From: Nectonema munidae | Taxonomy: Eukaryota > Nematomorpha > Nectonematoida > Nectonematidae | Length of the DNA stretch: 64,000 nt | Direction of reading: 5' to 3' | NCBI GenBank assembly: GCA_030549495.1 | Contig: JAUIRK010000643.1 | Location: 496,001-560,000, forward strand | In this document: positions 46,454 to 59,452 of the stretch, in pieces | How positions within the stretch are numbered: the first letter of the stretch is position 1 | Layout of the letters: each line of letters opens with the position of its first letter | The notes under the pieces: model-generated | Told to the model about the DNA's origin: nothing | Seen by the model: the letters and a program-made list of their open reading frames with translations, nothing else | Databases searched by the model: none | Translations under genes and position numbers: made by a program

Positions 46454-49302
46454 TTATTTTAGTAGTAGTTTTACCACGGATTTTCGAAAAAAATTTTTGT
46501 TGGAAATATTGAGTTTGTTTAACAATTTATTAGCAAGATTCAATGTCCGAAAGTAAATGTTTCTGAAATTAGAATTTTCATTAAATCTCGGAATGTGCAA
46601 TTTACTATATTGTCTGGTTAGATGATCATGAACTGAACTATTTGGAACAAAAAGACCGTGATATTCTCCTCGTTTTACATATTGTTTATAATAAAACATG
46701 AGGGATGAAACTGAGTTAATTTGATATATATTTAAAATTTTGATTTCCTGATCCCTTTTTTCGTTTATGAATTTGTAAAATTTTTTCATTAACTTTGATA
46801 GTTTTACCAGATGCGTTTGATTGTTAGAGCCCCATAATAGGTTTGCATAACTTAAGTGTGAAAATACATGGGAATAATAAAGGGTCTTTCGTGCATTGGT
46901 AGGTAAGTAAGTTTGCAATTTTTTCAGGCAACCTAAAATTCTAGAAATTTTTATGCAAATATTATTAATATGAGTGGAAAAGGAAAAATTTTCTTCTAGT
47001 GTTACTCCAAGAAATTTTATTCGGCTAACTCTTTTGATACTAACATTATTCAAATAAAAAGATGGGGTAGAGTTTACTGGTCTTTTGGAAAATATTATAA
47101 AGTTACTTTTCTCATGATTAATTTTTATTTTATTAAAATCACACCAATTAGTAATGTTTTTAAGTGAAGCTTGAATGGCATGATGATCAGAATTTTTTGT
47201 ATTAAACATTAGAGTTAAATCATCTGCATACATGATAAGTTTGCTATGATTGTCTAAACACTTGTGTATGTCATTTATGTAAATTAAAAACAATAGCGGA
47301 CCTAAGATTGATCCTTGAGGAACACCAGACTTAGAATAATAGCCGTCGGAATAAAAATTATTGAAAAATATAAAATTTTTTCTAAAAGATAAATAGTCCT
47401 GGATCAAATTATAAAAACAGCCTCTGATGCCCAACTTTCTAATTTTATATAGTAAGATATGGTGATTCACAGTATCGAACGCCTTAGAAAAGTCTAAGAA
47501 GAAACATAACAATTTAGCTTTTTGTTCATAAGCTGTTGCTACAGATAATGATAGTTCTGATAGGGCATCCGTGGTTGATTTATTAGGCCGAAAACCAAAT
47601 TGATGTTTATAGAAGAAATTTATTTTGTTAAGATAGTTACTCAATTTCGTAAAAATAACTTTCTCAAAAATTTTAGCAAAGCTTGATAACAAAGAAATAG
47701 GTCTATACGAGCTGAATATGGTAGGCTGTTTATTAGGTTTCAGAATTGGCAGAACTTTTGCAATTTTTAGTTTGTCTGGAAAAATACCTTGTTGTATAGA
47801 AGAATTGAATATATGAACAAGAATATTACGGATGATAGGCAAAATATATATTAAGTAATTTCAAGTTTATTTCATCTAGGCCCGAAGATTTCTTGTTATT
47901 CAAACTGCTCACAGCTATATTTATATCATCAATTGTGATTTTACTAAAGTAAAAAGAAGATAATTGAGACGGTAAAAAAGACTCTAGGTAAATAAAAGAA
48001 CTTTCGAGGTTCGATTCGTCTGGTTCTAAAGAAAAGATATCTGTGAAACCTTGAATATCCAAATCAATATTGGGAGCAGTTGCTTTATTTTTCATCAATG
48101 TGTTCAAGACAGGCCATAGTGATTTATGATCACATGTAGATAGCTTTGAACAGTAATACTGCGATTTTGTATGATTAACTTTAATTTTGTAATTTTTCAC
48201 AACATTTTTATAACGGAATTTATTATGAAATGAAGGGTTTTTTCTAAATTTTTTATAGTAACGAATTTTTAGACGATTTAATGCAGCTAATTCTTGTGTA
48301 TACCAGGGTAAATTTGGTTTCTTTTGTTTGACTGAAACTAAAGGAAAGCATTTGGTAAAACAGTCGTGAATAATTCCTTCAAAACATTCATAAATTTGAT
48401 TAACGTTTTTTGAAAAATAACAATATTCAAAATTTGCAACTGACAATTTAGAAAAGAACAATTCATAAGCTTGAGGTGAAAATTTTCTTTTTAAAACTTT
48501 TGTTAACACGCTTCTGTTTTTTAAAAAAGGTAGTCTTAGAAAATTGACACAATGATCGCTTATAAGGGCATTTATATTATAGGAAGTATTGTTCACTAAT
48601 TGATTTGTAAATATATTGTCTATTAAAGTTTTTGAATTTGCCAGACGTGTCGGTTTAGAAATGGCTGGGATTAAACCATTTTCAAGCATCAAACAAAGAA
48701 AATCCAAAGCATGCCTATTTTCATATATATTCAAGAGGTTTATGTTAAAATCTCCAGCAACAAAAAAAAACTCGTTTTTAATCAACTTAATAAACTGATT
48801 TAGAGATAAGAGAAAGTCTGAAATCAAAAGGTTAGGGGGTCTATAAACAGCTAGTATGGAAACCTTTGTATCAAAAACTATGAACTGACCTAAAAGAAAA
48901 TCAGCAGGTGATTCAACATTTTCATTTGAATTATAAAGCACTAATTTATAAATACTTTTATAATAAATACATACACCGCCTCCAGTTCGGTTTCTTTCTT
49001 TAAAAATCGAGTTATAACCATTTAAGTTATATTTTACAGTATCACTTGAGTTCCATATTTCGCTAAAAACTATAAAATCTGGAAGGAGATTAATAGAACT
49101 CAAAAAAAATCGAAAAGTTAGAAAAATTTGCAAAAAGACTTCTGATGTTTAAATGTATTATGGATAATGAGGTAAGTGAAATATTTTCTCTATAAAGCAA
49201 AGATATATCGTCTTCATTTAAGTATTTAGTTTTATTAATTTCCAAAGAAAGTTCAGAAAATATATCAAAATCATATAAATCAGATATGTTTTGTTTATTC
49301 AT
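46454..49302 (-). pseudogene. LINE ORF2: endonuclease and reverse transcriptase, two frame breaks
   Basis: The APE-type endonuclease begins LSIIHLNIRSL (49165 region). A frame break near 49100 is followed by DFIVFSEIW, VSILAVYRPPN, FFFVAGDFNINLL, TLIDNIFTN and LISDHC, the usual order of EEP catalytic blocks. A second break near 47840 precedes the RT: YRPISLLSSFAKIFEKVI, FLDFSKAFDTVNHHIL (motif A), KSGVPQGSILGPLLFLIYIN (motif B) and IMYADDLTLMF (motif C, YADD intact), followed by the thumb and C-terminal part. Few lesions overall, so recently active. No RNase H is seen. Confidence 0.9.
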
Positions 49303-50322
49303 TTGAGGTGTATGAAGTAAGAGATTTTACTATTGCTAAATTTTTTAAATATGAAGGACATAGATGCGACATACCATGATGATTTTTGTTAGTATGATTG
49401 TTTACTGAACACGAGTAACAGGTATACTTATCTGGACAATCTTTAAAGGAACAACTATTTGATTCATGATTTTCAGCACAGTACACACATATTTCCTTAT
49501 TTGTATGCTTACAGTTAGTTTTAGTATGCCCAAACATTAGACAGTTTGAACAATGTTTCACATAAAAAAAATCATTTATTCTAAAGCATTTAAACTCAAT
49601 GAAAATTTGATTATTATTGCATTCAAGAAATTTTCTTATTTCAGGATCAATCCTAAATATAACAGATTTTACATTTTTAGATTTGCCATTTTTTTCGAAA
49701 ATAATTTCAAAGGTTTTTCCTTTATTTACAATATCAGATATTTCTTCATTTTTTTTAAGTATAGATTTCAATATTTCGGTTTTGGATAAGTCTATATCAA
49801 CACCTCTAATAATTATCTTGGGAAAGATAGATTTAGGTTTTGAACAAATGAATTTGTACTGAGATTGATCTTTTAAATTGGATAATTCAGACTCTGCAGC
49901 ACTCATATTTTTAATATCGGGAAAATCAATTTTGATAACGTTTTCTTTAATAGTCAATTTGTTTATTTTAGTATTTTTAAATATATTTTTATCCTTATTT
50001 TTTATTACATTTTTTAATAACTTTAAATCTTCATTTGTTTCCCCTTTTATAAAAATTGAATTTTTACTTTCATTTTTGGCATTCCAATGAGGTTCTTTTG
50101 TTAGGCTTACAGCATGAGCATAAGTTAGTTTAGAAATAGTATTTTGAGAATCAGAAAAAATTTCTCAATTCGATCCAATTTGGATATTATGAGTGACTCT
50201 GTTTTACAATCATTTAAGACACGTAAAAGCTCTGATTTTATGTCCTTCTTACTCATTGTATCAATTTTCTCAATAATATTCTCAAGATTATTAACAATTA
50301 TAGATTTGTGATCAGTCATCAA
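49295..50322 (-). pseudogene. LINE ORF1: gag-like protein with CCHC zinc knuckles
   Basis: Starts at ATG 50322. A coiled-coil-like N-terminus is interrupted by a frame break near 50150. The main part (49957-49295) has a central nucleic-acid-binding-like segment (PKIIIRGVDIDL), then CSNCLMFGHTKTNC (CX2CX4HX4C) and CVYCAENHESNSC (CX2CX3HX4C). A third degenerate Cys/His cluster lies near CYSCSVNNHTNKNHH. It would bind LINE RNA in the RNP. It ends just before ORF2, whose start codon region (49302) overlaps the ORF1 stop. Confidence 0.8.
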
Positions 50323-50592
50323 AAAAAAAAATTAAAATATTACAGGCCACTACACGTTGATTAAGAAAAATATATCAGAGTAAAAATTTTTTATGATATT
50401 AGTACAAAATAATTTTCTTTATAATAATAATTTTATAAGAAATATAAAGATTATAAAAAAAATTGTTTAAACAGAATATATAAGTTAAACAATAATGAAA
50501 GAAAGCAATATTATGATCAAATTATGAACGTTATACTTTGTAAGGAGGAAATGAATAAGAGCGCCATTTTAATTTTTTAATTTGCCTAAAAA

Positions 50593-51224
<632 letters not shown>

Positions 51225-51244
51225 CATCTATATCATTTGTCTAA

Positions 51245-51540
51245 CTCAAGTAAGAGGCAAAAAGTTTAAGCGTAAAGTCATCAAAACCGTAGGTACGAAA
51301 CTTATTCTATAAAACATTATGCGATATACAGTCAAAAGCCTTTGACAGATCCAAAAATATTATCCCAACGTCCAGTTTTTTTCAAGATACGACACAACTC
51401 TGTCAAGGAAATAGCAGTGTAAAATTTTTATAGAAAAACCTTTACGAAAACCAAATTGAAGGTTGGAAAGCAACTTATTGTCTTCAAAAAGAACTACAAC
51501 TTGAGAATGAACTACTTTCTCAAAAATTTTAGATGTAATT
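51245..51540 (-). pseudogene. LINE RT fragment, minus strand
   Basis: The reverse strand reads KIFEKVVHSQVVVLFEDN, LLSNLQFGFRKGFSIK, then (shifted) LDLSKAFDCISHN, matching the region from the I-F-E-K block through RT motif A. Truncated at both ends. Its sequence differs from the LINE at 45955-50592. Confidence 0.7.
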
Positions 51541-52243
51541 TTTTTTACATTTATAATTTTTATAAAATGTTCCTTTTATATATTTTTTATCTTGTATTCG
51601 CTCATCATCACTAACCGTACATTGTGTGAAAGACCGGTTTCGACTATTGAAGCCTCATCTGTTCCACTTTGTGCGTACAAACCATGAGGTTTTAACTGGC
51701 GTCAAGTCAAAATACTCGGTCAACGGTTAGCTTTTATGATTTTTAAAAAGATTTAAAAAAATATTTATTTAAATTTTGCTAATATTTATAAATATAACTA
51801 GCTATACCTGCTCACTTTCCTTGTTTCGATATTATATACTTATGCTTCTTCTGAAACAATAAGCAGGCTGCTTGTGCTAATTGGTTCAAAATATTCAGAT
51901 CGATTCTTGCATAATTTGATAGGTTAACTACAAAATTATGCTTAAATTTTTATCGAATCAGATTTAAGAATTTGCTTACCCCTGCCATGACAAAAAATAT
52001 CATAACTTTTAAAATATATAATATAAATTTGTGTTTATTAGTTTACTCTTTGGGGATTAGTATGACACGGATGTCCCAAGATAGCTTGATTTAAATATAT
52101 AAAAATGCAACAAAAAAGGCACGTTTAGTCCCCAAAATTAAAGTTAAACTAATTTTGTAAGTTTTTTAATTTAAGTTAAACTAAAGTTTGTTTCCAGACT
52201 AACTATAGCATTGAGTATACGATTTCTCCACATTTGTTTTTAG

Positions 52244-52452
52244 GCACCTTCTTCATTTTATGGCTTCTCCTGGTGAATCTTTCCCTATTGTACAACGCTT
52301 ACGCAATTCCCCTCAGATCCTCTTTCGACTACTTGCAGTCTCCTAGCAACATGAAGTACTGGCTCTCTGCTGACTACTTCTCCGATTTCATCTTCTTTGC
52401 CGACATGATTGTTCACTCCCGCCTCATCTTTTACGAAAATGGTTTGATAGTG
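52244..52452 (+). CDS. Gene 2 exon: S1 and S2 of the CNG channel
   Basis: Acceptor TTTGTTTTTAG, phase 1 in, phase 0 out at donor GTG|GTAAAA. It encodes S1 (TFFILWLLLVNLSLLYNAYA), the extracellular loop IPLRSSFDYLQSP, and S2 (YWLSADYFSDFIFFADMIVH), ending with RLIFYENGLIV. IPLR after S1 and D-Y-x-x-D in S2 match CNGB-class channels. An alternative donor at 52442 would leave phase 1 and not fit the next exon; the GTG|GTAAAA donor fits in phase. Confidence 0.9.
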
Positions 52453-53493
52453 GTAAAATGTTTTATTCCTGTCTCTGTTTTCCTTGTGAACATTTACTAC
52501 GTTTGCAATCCAATATTCAGCGCATGTGAGTATTCTACAACTTTCACATTGTGTTACCCATTAAATACGAGACAGCTAGCTCCTTTTGGATAACTGTTTG
52601 ATTTGGATGGTGGGCGGATTCAGAGCTTCTATTTTGATTTGGATCAAGTCCTTCACGATTTTTTTTTATTAGAAAAATTTACCTTCTATATCTTAATGTT
52701 AGTTAATGCATCAACAAAAACACGTATCAAAACAACAATCAAATGAATCCAATATATTCGCAATACATCTTATAGCAAATTTTGAAATTTCAAATCAAAA
52801 ATGAATTATATTCTCAGCTTGCCATTTGCCTTGAATATTTGGTATATCTGCATTCCATGTAATAGTTTATCATTTGACCATAATGCACTCTGTTCTTTCT
52901 TTTCTTGATCAAAATATTCACAAAAAAACGATCACTATTTTCATTCTTATCATCCACTTTTTCAAGAAAGTCTTCCTAAAGCTTTGATAAAAATCACATT
53001 TGCCCAGTTTGCAATGCCATGTTCTGCGCATGTGAATATTATACCTATTCCATTAAAACAAAGAATTTCCAAGCTTATCTTATAACCCTTGATAGTATCA
53101 TAAAACGGCGCTCAATATTCGAGTCTTACGAGCTCCACGCATACACACGCTGGTATGCAGGCACCTACCAATTTGGGTGCACGCAGGTGCCAACCTCATA
53201 AATGCTGGACAGGGCATGCTGGTATTGGAATTGTAAAGCGCAGATGATAAATGAAGGCAATTCTTTTAAAATCTAGTTCTAGCGTTAGTAAATGGGTCAA
53301 AATGATGTTGGCTACTGCAAAAAGGTGCTATTTTTCTGGATCATATGCAAAAAAAGTATTAAAGTGGATGAGCGTGATTGTGATAACATTTTTTAATGAA
53401 AGAAAGGAAACTTGGATTACAAATCAAATTAAAGTATCTCAAAAAATAGAACGACCTCCTTCTAAATTTCTTAAGATGATAGATACTCTAGAT

Positions 53494-53900
53494 CAGCGAT
53501 TCTCAACCTATCTTTCTTTTATGGACCCTTTTCAAACTGAACATTTTTTTGGGGAATTATCAAAAATATTTAACAAGTAAAGCGTTCTTAAACATGTACT
53601 AAATTAATATTATATTGTTTATATTTTTAACTCTCCTTATTTATTAAAAATTTGTAAATTTCATAAAATCAAATTTTATTAAGTCAAAAAGTGAAAAAAA
53701 AAATTTGAAAAAATATGGGCTTGGTGTGAGCATTGAACTTGATACATTGAAGCTAAACATGATAATTTATTTAATGGAGAATTTGCAAAATTTAGATGAC
53801 GTCTAATTTGAAATATTTTTATATGGACCCCTCTAAAAATACTGTTGATCCTTTGAAAGTCCATATCACAAGACTGGGGTTCCCAAACTGTGCTACGCGA
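53494..53900. mobile_element. hAT-type terminal sequences
   Basis: CAGCGATTCTCAACCT at 53494, with ATGGACCC following, and CTGGGGTTCCCAAACTG at 53874, with TGGTACGCGAGG following, both resemble 5' ends of hAT (Charlie/ZBED-like) elements. Matching 3' ends and target duplications were not found, so extents are uncertain. Confidence 0.35.
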
Positions 53901-54229
53901 AAGCCTTTCAAGTGGTACGCGAGGTGTTTTTCCAAAATTCAAAAAAAGTACTTGTTTTCACAGAAATTCCCACACAGAGAAATGTAGTGTAATGTGAATT
54001 TGGCTAAAGTTCCTTAACTGCAATACATGTAAATATGTGCATGTGCGTATAATGTAGCATGCACACACATTCTGTTGACTTAGTAGGTAGAGTGCTGTGA
54101 TTAATTAACTTACCATCTTCGTGATTGTTTATTTTTATTGATTATATTATGTAAATTATTTTATATATTCAATGTAATAGATATGGCGACGTCGGTAATT
54201 TTCATGTTTGTAAAAGTAAAATCCAATAA

Positions 54230-55190
54230 AAATAGGTGATATCTCGACTTTTCAAAACAATTTATTCAAAATTCAAATTTTCGACCTTTACGGTCTTTAT
54301 CAAAAAAATCTAAATGAAAAGTATCAATATTCAATGTTGTGTATATGTGTGTGTGAAAAGTGAATAGAGTTAACTTACAGAGATAAAAAAAAGGAGAGGT
54401 GGAGAAGATTGGGTTTTATGTATAACAAAGGAGTAATGATGTATAAAGAGAGTTTATGTTGTATATACTGGTAATGCTTATATCATGTGTATAACGTAAA
54501 ATGGTGTAAAGTGGGTTTAAAGTGGCGGTTGATGGGGGGGGGGGTTAGTGATGTGTAGGGAGATAAGTAGTGTTTATGTTGTATATACTGGTAATGTTTA
54601 TATCAATACGTTATGTGGAATGGTGTGAAGTAGGTTTAAAGTGGTGGTTGATGGAGGGGTTGAGGGATTTAATATAATGCTCTTCTTTATAAGTTCTTTT
54701 GAGGTAGTCTGTTTCATGGTCTATTACTTCCATTTTTAATTGAGTGAGTGAAGGTTCCGTTTCAGGGTGAGAGTGGAAAAAGTGATAGCCCATCGATTTA
54801 GTGATTAGTGATTTTAGCGTCTTGGAAATGTTCAGTGAAGAGAGTGAATGTGGATCGTTTCGTTTCGCCGATATAAAATTCATTACAAATTAAGCATGCA
54901 ACTTTATAAATCGTATTCTATTTTTGGCATTGTTGATTGGCGATAGAATCACAAAGTTTTGTGTGTAGATGAAGTGGTTGTTTTTTGTTTTTGTGTGAAA
55001 GAAAGTCTTCAATAGTGCCAGGAGTTTTCGTGATTAGTACGATAGGAAGGGAATTATCTTTAATAATTTTGTGTATTTTCCTCCTAACTGCATTATGAAT
55101 AGGAGGTGAAATCAATGGTATAGGTTTCGGATTGTGAGGAGTTTCTCGATCAAAATATTAATTTTGGTTCTATGAATCGAAGAATAGAGA
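54230..55190 (-). mobile_element. Penelope-like element fragment with GIY-YIG endonuclease
   Basis: The minus strand from about 55190 reads ISPPIHNAVRRKIHKIIKDN, LPIVLITKTPGTIEDFLSHK (RT-EN linker), then ACLICNEFYIGETKRS and FTEHFQDAKITNH. The latter is a GIY-YIG-type endonuclease block (Y-I-G-E-T, E-H). A frame break precedes KRTYKEEHYIKSLNPSINHH, its C-terminal part, ending near 54611. The RT core is missing. The 3' flank (54230-54610) contains a duplicated block and a hammerhead-like remnant, as expected for Penelope-like termini. Confidence 0.75.
54452..54665. repeat. Tandem duplication, about 120-bp period
   Basis: GTTTATGTTGTATATACTGG occurs at 54452 and 54572, each followed by similar text including AGGTTTAAAGTGG(C/T)GGTTGATGG-like sequence. 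It includes a run of G at about 54534-54544. Confidence 0.75.
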
Positions 55191-55209
55191 AGAATGTGTG
55201 CCACGGTGT

Positions 55210-55440
55210 GTGGTGTGTATGAAGACATTATCAAATGCATCAATGTGAGCTTTTTACAACGCCATCTCCAAACTAATCATCCAGGCTAGAAAGACCGCGA
55301 TTCAAATTATTTTAAGCGACATGTTATATCAGTTATATCAGGAGTCGGTTGGTATTGTGACAGCCTCTTGTGAAATTGCACTTTTTTGGCGAAGAAATAA
55401 AAGCCTACCACAACAAATGAAGCATGGCATCGTTGATGAA
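55210..55440 (+). pseudogene. ZBED5/SCAND3-like hAT scrap
   Basis: In shifting frames the plus strand gives LQRHLQTNHPG with KDRDSNYFKRH, then IVTASCEIALFWRRNKSLPQ. This resembles the zinc finger to early transposase region of ZBED5/SCAND3-type hAT proteins (HLxTxHP..KD...FKR). Short and broken. Confidence 0.4.
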
Positions 55441-55722
55441 GCATGGCATTTTAACGATTTAGCTTTAAAACTAGACATAAACTAAATAAAATAGAAAATA
55501 TTTTAGAAAATTTATACGTAGATGCAAAATTAAGATTTAACAAATGGGTTAAGGATGGTACTATATTTTATGTTTTTGTTAATTTTCACTAAATCAACCG
55601 GAGCGTGTATGGATCAATAGTCAAAATGAAGAAATTTGAAAAGGTGTTGTGTAAAAATTTAGCGCTTCTTTTGATTAAACCTTAGCCATTATATTATAGT
55701 CGTTGTGCTTTCATTATTTTAG

Positions 55723-55773
55723 ACGGAAAATAAAGCTATGCGTAAAAAATACATTAAGAGCGCCAAATTCAAG
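55723..55773 (+). CDS. Gene 2 microexon (17 codons), S2-S3 linker
   Basis: Phase 0 at both ends, between acceptor TTCATTATTTTAG and donor AAG|GTATGC. It encodes TENKAMRKKYIKSAKFK, matching the conserved cytoplasmic linker of CNGB channels (acidic, then K-x-M-R-x-x-Y-x-K-S-x-x-F-K). It fits exactly between LIV at the end of the S1-S2 exon and KDLLSL at the start of S3. Without it the channel would lack the linker, so it is strong support for the gene model. Confidence 0.88.
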
Positions 55774-56144
55774 GTATGCCTTTTATTTTTATATTATTGT
55801 AAAAATTTTATCCTTGAAACGACAAATTTTTCTTCGCTCAAATCACTTCAACTCATTTTTGCATCAAATACATAATTTTTTTTAAAATAGTTTAAAAAAT
55901 TGAAAAATTACCAAAAAATTAATACATATGCAATGCATATTTCAAGCAAATTTAAGGATATGTAAGCTTTTGAGACCTAGTGCAAATAAAATGTTCACAT
56001 TCGAATTTTACCATCATCTTCCTTCTCTCCAAAGTATAGGATGATTACCATGCATCCGCTGAATTTAAATGCCCCATATAATTGCGAGCAAATGATCCTT
56101 GTAAAGGCCTATTTTCACTTCTTTGCATATTATTATATATATAT

Positions 56145-56308
56145 ATTGTCTTTTTTTAGTTCGAAATGGTCTTTTTCAATGCTAATTTGTCTTTTTTAAG
56201 TTCTAAATCGTCTTTTTTCAATTTTATTTTGTATTTTAAAAAGAGCATTTAGAATTTAATAGAGACATTTTAGGATTGAAAAAAGAAAATTTAGGACTCA
56301 AATGGTAT
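56145..56308. mobile_element. Foldback element with GTCTTTTTTCAATTCTAAAT units
   Basis: Several degenerate GTCTTTTTTAAGTTCTAAAT units (56148-56230) are followed by the complement (GAGCATTTAGAATTTAAT, GGATTGAAAAAAG). The unit is shared with 10011-10381. Small, non-coding. Confidence 0.55.
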
Positions 56309-56885
56309 ATTATAACTCACTATCATGTGGCACGAATATATCGATCGGAGAAAGAATTTATCACTCTTTATTACTTTGAAGTTAATATCTGGAAAAAAAG
56401 AGTAAGAGTAAAAATAGGATCTCACTCCGATATTTATTAGCAAATCTAATCATTTTAAAGAATATGACCAATTTTAGAATAGTTCAGTAAGTTTAGTTTT
56501 GAGTTAGTGTTTGTGATATGATCGATAATAGAGTTATTATTTTTGATGTTGTTAAATTTATTTTTCCAAACCTTTTTTTCAATATATAATTTTTTTTTCT
56601 TTTTTTTAAATAATCATAAATAGTTGTAAGAGGGCAATTGTCCTAGCACCAGAAAAACATATATACATGTAAAAAAATTGAAAGAACACAATTGATTTAA
56701 GTTTTCATTATAAATCATTCTGCTCTTTCTACGATGCAAATGTTTAATAAGGCGTCAATCAAGATGTTTAAATGTATTGTATTCAATGATACCAATTTTG
56801 TAGGTGCATCACGTGATAAATGAATTATATACTATTAGTTCCATTTCCACACCTATAACCTTCTTTCCAATTAACTATATTTAAG

Positions 56886-56972
56886 AAAGATTTGCTCTCA
56901 TTAACGCCCATGGATATTGCGTATGCAAAGTATGGAGTGAATTCTTTATTTCGCTTACCCCGACTTTTGAAG
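56886..56972 (+). CDS. Gene 2 exon: S3 to S4 of the CNG channel
   Basis: A 29-codon exon, phase 0 at both ends, from acceptor TATATTTAAG to donor AAG|GTAAGC. It encodes KDLLSLTPMDIAYAKYGVNS, then LFRLPRLLK. LLSL-x-P-x-D is the conserved S3 block. FRLPRLLK is the start of the S4 voltage-sensor-like helix with Arg/Lys every third or fourth residue. It matches CNGB sequence register residue for residue. Found by homology; it lies in no long open frame. Confidence 0.88.
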
Positions 56973-59301
56973 GTAAGCCCCACAATGTCTTTTACTTACT
57001 CCGGGACTCTAAAACCTCTTTGATAACTTTTTTTATGATTATCGTATTTCCTTGGAAATGAGTCAGGACCAATTAAAAATATTAGAACGTAGGGAGTCGG
57101 ATCTAGAAAAAAATTTACACACATTTCTTTCTATATCGAATTTTTTCTCAATTTTCTTACAAATCCATTGTGAATATGCGTAAAGAATTACTGGCATGAT
57201 ACAGGAAACATTCACACATATCATGATGAGATTCTGAACTACAACTCTTTTTTCAGAAAAGGAAACTTTTAATATTTTTTTAAGGAATCATAAAATGTAG
57301 CAAACTATTTTAAAAACTGATTCAAAATTTAATATACCTCTTATATTTAATATCACAAAATCTGTGTTTTTGCCACAAAATTTAACGAAGTCCGTTATTT
57401 GCTACTTCAAGTATTTTTAATCATCTTCATTCTCAAAAAATACATATGGTACTAATTTATAATTTATTTTCATTAAAAAATCTTAATATTATTCTTTTTT
57501 TCTAATTTATTCCATTAAAAAATCTCTTTAAAGTTTTAGTATGATTGGAAGTTCTAAACTATCTAAAATTGTGCGACTATTACAAAATACTTTCTTACCA
57601 ATACAGCCTACATCTTGCGAAGAGCGAAATTTTACAAATGTATCTAACTTTTTATCCCAAAAAGTGTTAACTTAAAAAAGTAAATCATTGAACGCTTTAA
57701 CTCTTTTGAAAAGTTGGTTTTTAAATAAAAATTATTATTTTTAATTTTCATCAATCCATCATTGTCTTTGTAATATTTATTCTATCTTCTCGAGAAAAAT
57801 TCTGAGTTTCAAGCTTCGGAGATCAAGTATTTTATTTCCAACATCTTAATTCTTGCTGCGCTTTTCAGAAGAAATACGGGAGAGGAGATTCTTTTCTCTT
57901 TTTAATATTATGCTAAACTCTTTTTTATGACACTTAACTTCTTGTTTTCGCATTTTTACATGGAAGCGAATCAAATAAATTTACAATTTCAGATTGGTCG
58001 TAGAAAAGTGTTTCTGAGTGTTTAAGAGAAATCTTGGATTTAGTAGAAGTATTAAGTAAGCCATTTAGTTTTTTCCCATTTTTCTTTAGAATTTATTACG
58101 ATTGAGAAGTAATCACAATAATAATAATCATCATTCTTTAGTTTTTTGATAAGTACTTCACATTATTTCCTATATACAAAAATTTACTTTTCAGCTCACT
58201 ATTGAAATTTTTTTCAATTTTTCAAATATTTTATTTCTTGTCTTTATTAATTTCAATATTAACCCATGATTTAATGGCATTTTTGTAATACAATGTAGAG
58301 TTTCTCCTGAATTCAATTTCTCTCATACTCAAGTTAAGAAACTGAGAAATTTTATCATACAAATTATGAAAATAAGTATTTGGATTATCATAGCTACATT
58401 GTAAATAGCGATGCCAGTCAAATGATGCAATTTTTTCGACCAAATTTTTTTTATCAAAAATCTTCTTTGTGAATAAATCAGTGTAGGTATTTTAAATTTG
58501 GAATGTCAGTAAAAAAGGTGAATGGTCACAAACAAAGAAATTTATAATATATGCCTTATAGGGATAAAAGTCAAAAGGGAACACATATGTTATCAATTAG
58601 AGTCTCACTAGCAAACCGAGTGTATTTAAAAATAATAAATATAACGGATCTGGATAGCAAATTACTCAAAAAAGATACAAAATGCTGATTGGATGTTACT
58701 TTAAACGTAAACAAATCAAGATTAAAGTCTTCAATAATCAAACTCATTTTATGGTCATACGTGTATTCAGATAGAAAAATTTCCACTTCCTTCAAAATCT
58801 TTTCAATTTTGTGTGTATTACCTGATGGTCTGCGGTAAACATTGTTCAAATAATTTTTTTAGATGATGCTAAGAAATCTGCTATTGAAAAAACTTCAAAA
58901 TATTCACTTTTTACAAGCATATCGCATATTTCAAACTTCAAATTATTTAATCCTACGAAGATTTTTTTTCTAAGTGTTAAGCGAATTTGCGAAAAATTAA
59001 GAAAAATATTCACTGTTTTTATCCACGAATTTCAATTCTTTGAAAAAATAGCAGAGAAAATTTTTACAGGTTTCAGGTTAAAACAATGACAATAATTTTT
59101 CGCCTTGCAATTTTCTCCATGGCAGTTCTCCCACAATGGTAATTTTCTCACTATAACAAATTTCTGATAGTGAATGTTCCAAATGGCGAATTTTGCACTC
59201 GCAATTTTCCGATCTCGCTATAATACATATTAGGACCTTGGCAAAATTCCGGAGGCATTATATATGCAAATGGAGATTCGCCAAGATACTATGTATTTAT
59301 T

Positions 59302-59336
<35 letters not shown>

Positions 59337-59452
59337 TCGATTAAAAATATGTTTTTGGACTTTAATTTTTAAGGGACTAAGAAATTTTTCTGTTTTTCCC
59401 ACAGTATATCTGTTAGTTACCAATTTTATCGAATTTCCCATTTTCTGTTTAG
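56973..59452 (+). other. Intron of gene 2 between S4 and S5 exons
   Basis: Contains the LINE fragment at 58200-58860, a degenerate one-orientation series of GCAATTTTCTCC-like units (59095-59220) and a (TA)n tract at about 59308-59333. Nothing else recognised. Confidence 0.55.
58200..58860 (-). pseudogene. LINE endonuclease fragment, minus strand
   Basis: The reverse strand reads NVYRRPSGNTHKIEKILKEV, then SLIIEDFNLDLFTF and ETLIDNICV, which are endonuclease blocks corresponding to Y-R-P-P, G-D-F-N and T-L-I-D-N-I-F. GDFN is here EDFN. A second piece (58231-58443) has FDWHRYLQCSYDNPNTYFHN, the region between EN and RT. Disrupted and truncated. Confidence 0.7.

Larger units (their letters stand above)
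52453..55722 (+). other. Intron of gene 2 between S1-S2 exon and microexon
   Basis: 3.3 kb; holds the hAT-type ends, the Penelope-like fragment and the ZBED-like scrap. No host exon besides the flanking ones. Confidence 0.6.

Noticed and set aside
53251-53580. 109-codon + strand frame
   Set aside because: No recognisable motif; its 3' part overlaps a hAT-type terminus, and composition explains the openness.
59095-59220. Another foldback element with GCAATTTTCTCC units
   Set aside because: Only one orientation of the unit is seen. Without an inverted arm it is not supported as a foldback element.
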